Shown: one piece after another, positions 12,730-22,359 of the stretch
Position numbering within the stretch: the stretch's first letter is position 1
Layout of the letters: the number at the start of each line of letters is the position of its first letter
Assembly (NCBI GenBank): GCA_003344405.1
Contig: NOWV01000020.1
Coordinates: forward strand, 682,001 to 746,000
DNA length: 64,000 nt
Source: Trichoplax sp. H2
Lineage: Eukaryota; Placozoa; Uniplacotomia; Trichoplacea
Direction of reading: 5' to 3'
Notes under the pieces: model-generated
What the model was told of the DNA's origin: nothing
Seen by the model: the letters and a program-made list of their open reading frames with translations, nothing else
The model's database searches: none
Program-made: the position numbers and the translations under genes

Positions 12730-13024
12730 ATGAAAAAAGTGCTAGACTCACTGAAAAAAAAAACACCTGCACTAATCTATTTTGTCGGGGTTCTTAATAT
12801 TCTTATTGGAATGGTGTTTGTTACAAATTTTAATTATTGGTACATGGGTGTTGAAGTTCTTGTAACCTTGTTAGGTTGGTTATTTCTTATCCGAGGCCTT
12901 ATTCTCATGTTTTTCCCTAAAGCTTTTGACAAAATGCTTTAGAACTATCAAAGTTCTTATATTCTCTTTTCATTGATCGGAATTGCATGGGGAATTGCCC
13001 TCACTTGGTTTGCTTTCAGATAAA
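12730..13024 (+). pseudogene. Small bacterial-type inner-membrane protein, interrupted by TAG
   Basis: The frame starts ATG AAA AAA GTG, with a purine-rich stretch just upstream (TAAAGATAAC). It encodes 70 residues with two clear membrane helices (about residues 14-33 and 39-61). A TAG at 12940-12942 interrupts it, but the same frame runs on for 27 codons encoding another hydrophobic helix (IGIAWGIALTWFAF) to TAA at 13022-13024. The original product was therefore probably about 97 aa with three helices. The style (Lys-rich start, short loops, no introns) is bacterial and resembles small DUF-type inner-membrane proteins, but I do not claim a specific family. It is followed at once by a bacterial-type terminator hairpin and faces the large minus-strand frame, giving a compact prokaryotic layout. 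Confidence 0.6.
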
Positions 13025-13033
13025 GCTTATGAG

Positions 13034-13058
13034 GCGCCAAAGTGATACTTGGCGCTTT
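13034..13058 (+). terminator. Rho-independent-type terminator hairpin between convergent genes
   Basis: Arm GCGCCAA (13034-13040) pairs exactly with TTGGCGC (13049-13055). The inner AGT/ACT also pairs, leaving a tiny GAT loop and one bulge. The stem is followed by TTTAAAT on the plus strand. It lies 9 bp after the end of the membrane-protein remnant and 20 bp before the end of the convergent minus-strand gene. This is the usual place of a shared bacterial terminator. Such a GC-rich stem is exceptional in this AT-rich window. Confidence 0.65.
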
Positions 13059-13076
13059 AAATCAAATGCATGTTCA

Positions 13077-15089
13077 TTAATGCCTTTGATGATAAATTGC
13101 TGTATGAACGGAATTGCACTTTTCAAGCTCACTAGTTTTATCGTTTGGCACAATATCCCATAGAACAAGACCACCATTACTCATTCTCTTATAAAGCCTA
13201 CAATTGCCGCCTTCAGCTAATCGTCGTTCTGCTTTTTCCGTTTGATCAGAATGTTCATGAAGTTGTCGGTGCAAATTCCAACTTAAGGGAACTTGTAACA
13301 GAAAAAGGAATTCACAGGTGACTGTATAAAGTTCAGTGACAACCTTTCGCTCTTCTGAAAGACAAGATAATTTAACTTCCTTGTTTTGGAGTACCGAAGT
13401 ATGCAACTTTGAAAGAACATCCAAAACTTTTTTGAGATGGTTGAAAGCATCTTTACCTTTATTTCCGTTGAAAGCATCTTCACCTCTATTTCCGTTCAAA
13501 GCATTCAAGCTTGGATTTGAGGATTCGAAATAGGTCGCTTTTCTTACCATAAATTGAATGGTATTAGAGCAGACCCTCTTCAGTCGATCGCAGAATTCAT
13601 TAAGAAGGGTATCGTCACGAAAACTATTAAAGACTGAAGATATTTTGCTTTGTAGTGCAGAGAGTTGATAGCCACGATTGCGGCGAATAATCGCGTGCAA
13701 GTGATGGGGCTCAAGATCGGAGTAGTAGGCAATTTGAACTGTGCTTTCAACATAAGACCGAGGGGGTTTGGTCCGTTCAGCTATTGAGTTAGGAGAATCT
13801 GTTCCTTCTTCTGGTGTATCTTTAAAGTGTCTAAGTTCAGTATATCTTTTTTCACGAGATTTGATTTCATCCCTCAAATCATCAGCAAACTTTCCATTTG
13901 TACCCATCAACCACGAGGTATATTCCTTCTGGAAGTCGTTAAGCTGTGGAAGATTATCAGGTAATTGGCGATCTGAATACTGTTGGCATAGCTTGATTAA
14001 CTGATCGAGTACATTGCACTGATTGTAGATTCCAAGATAACGATGTTTGCACTTCAACATTGTAAGGCATTCTTGAACCGTTGAACTGTCACCATAATTG
14101 TTTTCGCCAGCTGAGTCAAAAGCGCTAAAAGCTTTTCGGAACGTTTCGGCCATAACATTTTCGGTTGGAAAATGCGCTTCGTAGGGAAGGTTCTGAAAGA
14201 ACTTTTTAAAGGCGGCTTCAAGTGCTTGTCTTCTGTCCTCTGTTTGATTTTGTTCGTAGGAGCGTAGTAGTTCAAAGACATCGCTATATCGAGATTTTAA
14301 ATGAGGAAACGGAATTTCCCGTGCTAAACTGCCCCAACCTTTCAGTGCTTCCCAATCGATATCTCCTTCATGGGTTGTTGGAAAAGATTGGGTTGAAAGG
14401 AATGTAAATGCTGCACTTTCAAATTTTTTACAGAAATCAAGTATTTTATTAAATTCTTTAATCTGTTTTTCAAGGTCATTTAGTGCACTCTGTAGGGCAC
14501 GCGGATTCTTTTCATGGACCCAGATCTTAAACTGACAATCGGGATGATCAAAGCGAAATCCTCGGAAGTTGGGGCTTGTAGAACTTTCATTCCATGTTGC
14601 AGAGAGCCGTTCGAGTACAAAGAAGGGGTGATGTAGGGGTTGTTTTTCTGTGATAAGGGTTTCCCAATCAACTGTCGTTGTGCCAAGGAGGTTACGTTCT
14701 TCATTCCATTTTCCTGCAAAGCAAATGAAAGGAGGAATCCCATCAAGCTCCCATTCTTCTTGTCTGTCAAAACACCATTTGCTAGCATTTTTTTTATAAA
14801 CATCAACAACCTTTGCTTTTCTTTTAAGACTATCTAGGGCTGTAGAAGAAAGTGCAAGAGTTCCACACATTCCTTCTTGAATTTTGTTCACTCCAGAAGA
14901 ATCAACTGATCCCATACGACCATCATAAAAAGGTAATCCTTTACTTGCTGAAAGAAGAACAAAAAAGCCATCAGGCAGTACATACAAATAAGTAGTGACA
15001 ACTTTGGTATTGTCAGTTCCATTTCCTAGCGTCGTTGGAAAGAGTTCGTTCCAAAGAGAATCAAATTGTTTATGAGTGGTACTCGGCAT
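13077..15089 (-). CDS. Large intronless bacterial-type protein, unknown function
   Basis: An uninterrupted frame reads from 13077 to 15197 (706 codons). I favour the internal ATG at 15089 (670 aa, starting MPSTTHKQFDSLW), because the first 36 codons overlap another frame and look less protein-like; I see no clear Shine-Dalgarno at either start. The protein is soluble and has no signal peptide or membrane helix. It is rich in Trp, Phe, Lys and Glu, and its second half is largely helical with long charged stretches. A short Asn-Gly-Asn-(R/K)-Gly repeat occurs near residue 570 of the longer form. I recognise no catalytic motif. The base composition is less AT-rich than the flanks. Its neighbours are a broken bacterial membrane-protein gene (convergent, with a terminator between) and a broken MORN_2 gene (divergent). 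The whole block therefore looks like transferred bacterial DNA, or a bacterial contig joined in error. The long open frame says decay here is recent or selection persists. Confidence 0.55.
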   Translation of the reverse strand: MPSTTHKQFDSLWNELFPTTLGNGTDNTKVVTTYLYVLPDGFFVLLSASKGLPFYDGRMGSVDSSGVNKIQEGMCGTLALSSTALDSLKRKAKVVDVYKKNASKWCFDRQEEWELDGIPPFICFAGKWNEERNLLGTTTVDWETLITEKQPLHHPFFVLERLSATWNESSTSPNFRGFRFDHPDCQFKIWVHEKNPRALQSALNDLEKQIKEFNKILDFCKKFESAAFTFLSTQSFPTTHEGDIDWEALKGWGSLAREIPFPHLKSRYSDVFELLRSYEQNQTEDRRQALEAAFKKFFQNLPYEAHFPTENVMAETFRKAFSAFDSAGENNYGDSSTVQECLTMLKCKHRYLGIYNQCNVLDQLIKLCQQYSDRQLPDNLPQLNDFQKEYTSWLMGTNGKFADDLRDEIKSREKRYTELRHFKDTPEEGTDSPNSIAERTKPPRSYVESTVQIAYYSDLEPHHLHAIIRRNRGYQLSALQSKISSVFNSFRDDTLLNEFCDRLKRVCSNTIQFMVRKATYFESSNPSLNALNGNRGEDAFNGNKGKDAFNHLKKVLDVLSKLHTSVLQNKEVKLSCLSEERKVVTELYTVTCEFLFLLQVPLSWNLHRQLHEHSDQTEKAERRLAEGGNCRLYKRMSNGGLVLWDIVPNDKTSELEKCNSVHTAIYHQRH

Positions 15090-15399
15090 TTTTATAAGTG
15101 CTTTTTTGATGATGATGGTTACGTTGTTCAAAAGCGAGTTGGTTCCGAAAAAGATGAGATGTAAATTTCTGTACTCCTGCACGAGGTCCAGCACCAAAAA
15201 AAATAAGTGTGGTCACGTGAGTCTTGATTGAGAGTTTAGCATTGTGAGTGGCTAGACCAATCATTATAACAGAAGCTGGACCATGTAGGTAGTGTAATTG
15301 ACGTTGACTGAATCGTTGCTTAAAGGTAAGGGGATGTGTATAAGAGCAAGTAGAATTTAGAACAGATGCTAAGGCAATTCCATAGCATTGATTTAGCAA
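15070..15399 (-). other. Overlapping frame upstream of the large bacterial-type gene
   Basis: A 109-codon frame overlaps the 5' end of the larger minus-strand gene in a different frame. It contains a small hydrophobic stretch (ASVIMIGLATHNAKL) and a basic, His-rich end. It could be the tail of a truncated upstream gene, or an N-terminal part lost by a frameshift, or chance. I recognise no family. Confidence 0.2.
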
Positions 15400-15425
15400 A
15401 GAATCACTTTGTAAAGCCGATTTAT

Positions 15426-15549
15426 GCCAAAAGTAATAATACCGTAGTTACTAAATAATTAGTAATTTACTTTATTTATTTACTTTATTATTTAATTTAT
15501 TTAGGAAGTTACTAAATAATTAGTAATTATTGCCAAAAGTAATAATACC
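15426..15549. repeat. Nested repeats in the divergent intergenic region
   Basis: GCCAAAAGTAATAATACC occurs at 15426-15443 and 15532-15549. Between these, GTTACTAAATAATTAGTAATT occurs at about 15447-15467 and 15508-15528. Each inner copy is itself an inverted repeat (TTACTAA/TTAGTAA around ATAA). The order is A-B-B-A in the same orientation. After the second A, an alanine-rich 3' coding end (LIEAATAELKAAI) runs to a TAA at 15602-15604, possibly a truncated gene. This looks like a small duplication or insertion scar between the two divergent bacterial-type genes. Confidence 0.6.
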
Positions 15550-15715
15550 CGTAGAAAATAAATTGATTGAAGCGGCGACCGCTGAACTCAAAGCAGCCAT
15601 CTAATCCTCCTATAAAAATTGCCATAAAACAGGATAATTAGAAAAAAGAATTAAAACAAGGATAGATTTTACGTTCATTGGAGTTTTTGGATAGGTTCAT
15701 TGGTGACACAATCTG

Positions 15716-17447
15716 GTGAATAAATCGCAGTTTCCGGTATACTGGAAAAAAAATTTTATGCTATACGTTAATGGTAAGCTTCACTCTGAGAAAAACCTTC
15801 CAGGAATCATCCATTTTGATGAAAATCACACCATTACAGAAGTTCAAGAGTACAATCAAGGCGTTCTTCATGGGGATCATATTCAATACCATCCAAATGA
15901 AAGACAAAGTTATCAAGTACGCTATGTCAATGGAAAGAAAGAAGGGATGGAAAAGTGCTTTAATTCTAGTGAAGGAGAGTACGTTGACGGAAAGATGGTT
16001 GGAAAGCATTGGAAAAAACATGAAAATGGAACGATGGCTTTCCTCGCAACTTATGATAAAAAAGGATTACTCAAAGAACCGATTCGCGAATTTGATGAAA
16101 ATGGTCAAAAGATTGCTGAGTACTCTAGAAATCCTGAAGGGCAGTTTCATGGAAAATTTCAATCTTGGTTTTCTGATGGAAAGCTACTAACCGACGGCTA
16201 TTATGTTAATGGAGAACTTGAAGGTGAATATGTCCAACACTTTCCTTCAGGTCAGGTAAAACTTAATGGGAATTACAAAAACCAATTAAAAGATGGCCTT
16301 TTCCAAGAGTGGTATGAAGATGGCAAACTTGCTTTTAGAGGAACGTTTAGCCAAGGCAATCGCAATGGAGAGTTCTGCGATTGGTATTCCAATGGGCAAA
16401 TGAAAACTCAGAGAAACTTCAAAGACTCCTTATTTCATGGAGACCAGAAAGATTAGCATGAAGACGGAGCTCTCAGCGTTGAGGCCCGTTATGAAATGGG
16501 CAAAAAAGATGGAACTTTTACATCATGCAATCCAAAAGGGATCCTTCTTTTTGAAGGCGTTTTTGACGAAGATAGACCTATTGGAACACATACTGCCTAC
16601 TATGATTCTGGACAAAAGTTGGAGATCTTTCACTTCTTGGATGGAAAGCAGGAAGGAAAGCATGACCAGTACTACTAAAATGGTTAAAATTAAATTGAGC
16701 GAAACCTTTAAAAATGATCTTATTGAGGGAGAAGCTCTAGGTTATTTTGAAGATGGAAGTGAAGCGTTTATTAGAAATGCCAAAGAAGGAAAGCCTGTTG
16801 GGGTTCAAAAAGAATTTTATCCTCCTTGTAAAGGGATCAAAGGAACACTATCCAGTCTTTATTTCCATAATGACAAGGGTGAGCTTCATGGAGAACAGAA
16901 GTCTTATTATCCCAATGGAATTGTTCAAACATCGATTGGCTATGAGAATGGTCAGCTGCATGGATTAAAAGGTTTATGGGATCAAGAAAGCAACCTTCTT
17001 GAAGAATACAAATACATAAAAGGCAAATTGGAAGGGCGCCACTTTGAAAAAGATCAAGAGGGACCAGAAATTGTTTATCATTACAAAAATAATAAACGAG
17101 AGGGTCCACACTATATCCACTATCCTTTAGATGTGACTGAAGGAGAAAAGGTCAAAGCCATTGAAGGAACTTACCTAAACAACAAGATCCGTGGTAAAGT
17201 CACTGAATACGATCCTAGTGGGGCAAAGATTAGTATCACGGCCTACAAAAATGGAAAGAAAGATGGAGATTCAGAGCTTTTCCATAGAAATGGTCGGATA
17301 GCTATTCGGTTAACATTCAAAGACGATTTAAGAGAGGGTTCTTCCTATCAGTACTATGCTTCAGGTCAGCTTTACAGAGAAGTTGAGTTTGTAAAAGATC
17401 AGAAGGAAGAATAGGAAAAAACTTACTTTGAAGATGGTACTGTCGAA
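15716..17447 (+). pseudogene. MORN_2-repeat (YwqK-like) protein, decayed
   Basis: From a GTG at 15716 the frame encodes 246 residues of consecutive repeats of about 23 residues, following a pattern like G-x-x-x-x-Y-x-x-G-(Q/K)-(L/M). This is typical of the MORN_2 variant repeat found in bacterial YwqK-family proteins. TAG at 16454-16456 interrupts it, but the same frame continues with good repeats to a TAA at 16676. There a one-base shift (an extra T near 16684) moves coding into the next frame. That frame holds more repeats to TAG at 17412-17414, and one further repeat unit is recognisable after it. So there are three stops and one frameshift in about 1.7 kb. The first stop stands where a repeat usually has an aromatic residue. 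Several internal frames overlapping this span are shadows. Members of the family occur in Bacteroidota, Fusobacteria and various intracellular bacteria; the donor cannot be named from this. Confidence 0.8.
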
Positions 17448-19705
17448 TTTACAATTGTCCCATTTGTACAGTACAAGTGTACATCTGTACCGTATTCAAG
17501 AAATCAACTGGCTTTTGAAGTTGTTTATAGCAACGAAAGAATTTACATATATATAATAGTTAATCATCCACGATAGTTCGGTATAGTACAGTACAGTTAT
17601 GCATTTATTGAGCCATCTTCATGCGAGCATTTAGGGTTGTTCACGCAGTTACAGTTTTGAACTGCAGCATTACGGCATATCAGCATTGATAAATTCAACA
17701 CTAAAGGCAAATGTTGAACCAATCCCAAATTTCGTTTTGTTCATTAAATTATTATAATTGTAACGATTACAGGGTGTCGAAATTTTAAGGTAGTAGCATT
17801 TTATTTTATTTAATTTATACTATCAGCTTGTAGGGAAAATACGTTATAATCATTGAATATTCAATTATGAATCGTAGTAAGTGCGTTTCAGGATATTTTT
17901 GGATTTAGCCTTCAATAGATAGTGTACGTATACCATCTATTTTCTTTCATATGGTACTTTTACAATTTTGTTTTCAAGTCTCAGGCTGAAAGTGGACGCT
18001 CAAAGTCGGAGCGCATGTATAGATCGAAATTGTGAAAATCATTTTCATTACTTTGTATGAATTTAGCTTTATATTTGTATCACTTCTTAAACAACTACAC
18101 CTGCAAGCCTTTAAAGTGCAATAAAATTACAAATATTGACAAGATAGACTGATTTGTTCCCCAGGAATAAATCCCTTGATCAAATTTTTACAGTTAGTGT
18201 AGTCGGTGTATTACAGTACTGCAAGATGCATAGTCACACAGTGACCATGGTAAGAATATTCGATTTGGTGACATTCACTAATGTTTGTGAAATTGTGAAC
18301 ATGTAAGTAAGCTTCCAAGCTGTAACTGCAATCGCCTGTCGACAACACTTTTAGAATCAATATGCCTAAAAATTTCCTATAACCAATTGCTAGTTTAGAG
18401 TCGGCAGTGATATATAAAGTAAAAAGGACCAGTACAGTACGTTGAAGCATGACAGGCGAGGAATCGACGAGCTGATCATAATAACGAAACATAGATTTCC
18501 ATGATTAATTATGGACTGTGGTCATAGTATTATCCGTCTTAATAATAGTAGTAGATGTATTAATAGTTATGATTTAAAAGATATTTCAATTCCTCTCTTA
18601 AATAAATTATATGGTAATAGCAAGAGTGAAATCAGCTTAAAATTTATACGTGAGCCCGGTGAACTTATTTTAATTTATGTTTCATATAAAATTGGACGTA
18701 TAAATTTTGAACTAAAGCTAATAATTATACCCTGTAATAATTTCAGCTAATTAAAGCAGTTTTGTGTTAGAAAAATATAGCGATAGTACAGCATGTAGTA
18801 TAGTACATACCATAAGTGTCCTTCATTTTCCTATCGAACTGCTTAACAATTGATATTAATATGTACTACATACAATTTACTTATGTGATAGGAAGTACTA
18901 TTAACTATCCATATGTATGGGATCCTGTTAGAATAAATAGAGAATAGGGTTTAGTATCATCATTGTTATAAATCTCTTTAGGAAGTTTGTTATAAATTTT
19001 GAAATATTTATTATTAATCAATCGGAGTACGTAGTTACTCTATTCATCTTTGAAAATAGCTTCATGTACCAGATTTATATAAGTAATATATACTGATTAA
19101 TATATTTTCAGTAAAGCTAAGGTTTTGGTATGTTATGACCGATGCTATAATACAAGAATATAACGTAAAGTATCTGTGCTTTATCTATTTGGACACAGCA
19201 AGCCTACTTCATAGCTTATAACTTATTAGGATAACCCTTTTAATATCAGTTTTTATGTTTAAAACTATAAAATTGTATCCAGGTTATGCCACGGCCTTCT
19301 ATTGAAGAGATACTGATATAATTATAATTTATTTTTATTTTCGACATTATCCGAAGATTCAAAAAGAAGAACTATCAGATTTAAATACTAAGTTTAGGCC
19401 AATATCGATAAATTTATTGTCAGTAAAGCTTAAGCTTTTAATAATACAGTACAAGAAGATAGTGAAAAGTATCTTTAGTTTTTCCAACTTGACATAGCAA
19501 AGCTGCTTCATATAGCATATAATCTGTTAGAACCGCCCTTTTAATACTAATTTTCTATGATGATATTTTTTCGATGCTATTTTTGCATTTATTTTTTTAC
19601 AGACAATATTTTTAATCAAGGTGGACAACTTTGCTTTAACCAGCTCAACAGAACCACTTGTTATGCTAAGATATATCAACATGACAATGCCATTAAATTG
19701 CTAGT

Positions 19706-20560
19706 AATTTTAGCGCCATTTACGGTAGTCAAGCTGTATCGTTTCAAGAATCATATTTCATCCATAATTTGTCATTAAATTGGAAGATTGTCGACATACA
19801 GCTGTCACAAAACAGCTTTCGTGATCGTACCTAAACTAGTCTAATCTACTCTTATGGTTCTCCTACTAACTCCGGAGATCCTCAGTAAGGGAAAACTAAC
19901 TTATTCCTATACTATAGTAATCGAGTCAAACGATAGGCTTAGGTTAATAAATTTCTTTATTACTAGCCCATTTACGTTTGTACTAGTGTACTCTACGTTA
20001 ACCTCAGTGGAACTGAGATTAAAAATTAATAATCAAGCTTATATACAGTTTCATATGTCACAAAAATAACCCCGGTGCTAATCTTTCATATTAAATTATA
20101 TAATGTGCAATATAGGCTTATTATAGATCCGACTAGATCGAGTGTTACTTAATACTTGCCACTAATTAATATTATTAATTAGCACCTTATTAAGTAACAT
20201 TATAATCTTCACAGCTTGAGATTTTAATTGCTAACACAATATCCACTCTGTATATTACTACGATAATTAATAACAAAACTCAGTTAACAACTAGGTTGTT
20301 GTCGAGATCGGCAACCTCCATAATAACATTATTACACATATTAGATCAAAATACTATTCTTTTCTGAGCGAACTCCGTCACAACAGCAAACTGTGAAAAT
20401 TACTTTATTTTCGTCATAATTACCTAGCGTGGATTAAATAGCTAGACTTCATTCTTGATATGATATATCAAAAACCAGAAATAACCTGTAGATTTGATAT
20501 CTTGGTTTGATTCTTGACCAGCTTATAGACTGCTCATACACAGCTTGTTACGATTGATTT
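19706..20560 (+). repeat. Dispersed repeat, copy 1
   Basis: Two blocks here (about 19706-19845 and 20385-20560) are similar, in the same order, to about 29280-29400 and 29400-29620. Shared words include TATCGTTTCAAGAATCA, GTCGA(C/A)ATACAGC, a CTTTATTCTTG-like word, and a TAGACTGCTC(T/A)T(G/A)CACA-like word. Copy 1 has about 0.5 kb extra between the blocks. This is probably a decayed mobile element; termini are not clear. Confidence 0.55.
20143..20199. repeat. 57-nt hairpin
   Basis: The outer arms TGTTACTTAATA and TATTAAGTAACA are exact complements. After small unpaired stretches, the inner arms CTAATTAAT and ATTAATTAG pair around an ATT loop. Size and shape fit a foldback element or a structured small RNA precursor. 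Confidence 0.65.
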
Positions 20561-22359
20561 TTTGCTTACTGAAATTAACGTTTATTGATTACTGGAGCAA
20601 ACAACAATTTATATTAGATATTTTAATTAACTAGGCAATTATTATTTCGGAGCTTGGATCCGTAACACTGAAACACTCATAGCATGGACTATGTAATAAG
20701 ACAGAGAGAAACCTTATCAATGTAGTTAGTCAGGGATTGTTACTATACACGCCTTCTGCCGCCGCGAATACCGTGTTAAAAGAGAAAGAACAGCACACAC
20801 ACTATGCCAAAATTATACGGAAGTAATAATATGTTAGAATTGAACTGAATTTATTAGAAGTTATGCTGATCACAATACTTGAAATCATAAGAAGTGAGTT
20901 TACACTATACAGAGCACTATACTCTAATATGTAAGTATGTAGTACAGCCCTAAATAAGCTTAAGACTAAGATTCTAGAATTATAGGAAAAAAGATAAATT
21001 GTACGCTAAATATTACAAGATTGTATAAGTGTCTAATTATGGAAGATGCTAACAGTACATATTGTAGAAATTCTATTGAGATGCTTATATTAAGATTCTT
21101 AGATAATAATAGATTGGTCTAAATATGCTACTACAGTGAGATTTGTTTTGCGACACTTCAATTAGAAGCGCAAATTATTAATCGATAGCGCGATAGTAAA
21201 TTTAGGCATGACTTTGTAACTTAAGAGAGGATTAAAAAAATTATTGTTATCATAATCATCAAAGCGACTACTATAATTAACAGAGTATTATTATATCATT
21301 AATATCTTTTAAATAGTCTCCGGTAGGTTTATTCATAGGAAGGAAACTACTACTCAAATAGGAAGAACTTAAATGGAGATGCTGCCTATTCGAAATGAAA
21401 ATAAACTTGAGCTTGCTTAACCTACTTTCGAATTTAATGACATGTAGAAACATAGAATATGCTATGAACCTTTAGTAAAGCTAAGAATGATATGACTGAA
21501 CTAGGTCATTGTCTTACCTAATTGTTCGTAAAATTGATATTGTACAGTATATAATTTTTTCTTAGGATAGAAATCACTTTTGAGCATTCAGGTGTATCAA
21601 TCTTGGAAAAATAGCTCATGATACCCAATTTTTCGGTTATATCCCTTGCTTGATAGATGTACCATAGGACATTTGCAGAGTCGTGAAAAATCAACTTAAT
21701 ATGTGCCATATTAATACTATACGGCTTGGCATAATTCAAAATCCTTTACTGTTACTAGTCTTCATGATGATACAATTTGCAATAAGAGACATTTTCAGAT
21801 CTTCGCTACAAGTCCAGTTTTTAAGACATGCGCCTATCACGGATGGCAATTCATATCTAATGTAGATATAATTTCATGGATGAGATTTCGGCTATTTTAG
21901 TGTTTATATCGTATGTTTTTTCAATTTATTTCCATGTAGAAATTACTCTATCGTCCGTTATTTATTTGTTTAAATTATTAATGTTGCTGCTGCTCCTAGG
22001 TTTTAAAAGAAATTACTCTAAAGTATCGTAGTCTTTACCATAGAGTATTCAATAATTATAGCTTCAATTGCTATCGTCACCCATTTCTTAACATTTGTGA
22101 ATTACTATTTTTTTACTTTACTTTAAAAATCAACTGTTTTATCAACTAAGGGTAATTTAGCGGATCCTTAATTTCAAAGGCTTTGTCATTTTTTGATGCC
22201 GAAATAGTTAAACTTAAACTCCATAAGTTCTTTCTCTATTTAAATCAAGTAATAGCATAAAATTAGGTAGCTTCTCGCATTGGAAGCTGTAGACAATAAT
22301 CTATGGAAGGTTTGGAAAGGAATGATTCTACAAACAATTTTCTGTAGCATGCTTCTTCG

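Larger units (their letters stand above)
17448..22359. other. Gene-poor region with hairpins and dispersed repeats
   Basis: Nearly 5 kb without a supported gene. It contains GTACAGTAC-like words at 17470-17600, a 57-nt hairpin at 20143-20199 and a dispersed repeat copy at about 19706-20560. Frames of 60-93 codons here (18211-18492 minus, 18511-18750 plus, 21518-21739 minus) have low-complexity AT-rich composition and no splice or domain support. The sequence just below 22360 is 3' of the first sacsin-NOV gene. Confidence 0.5.

Noticed and set aside
15771-16190. Alternative frames inside the MORN_2 gene (also 15761-16021 minus, 16747-16968, 16837-17109 minus)
   Set aside because: Repetitive composition keeps other frames open; only the frames with the GxxxxYxxGQ pattern are coding.
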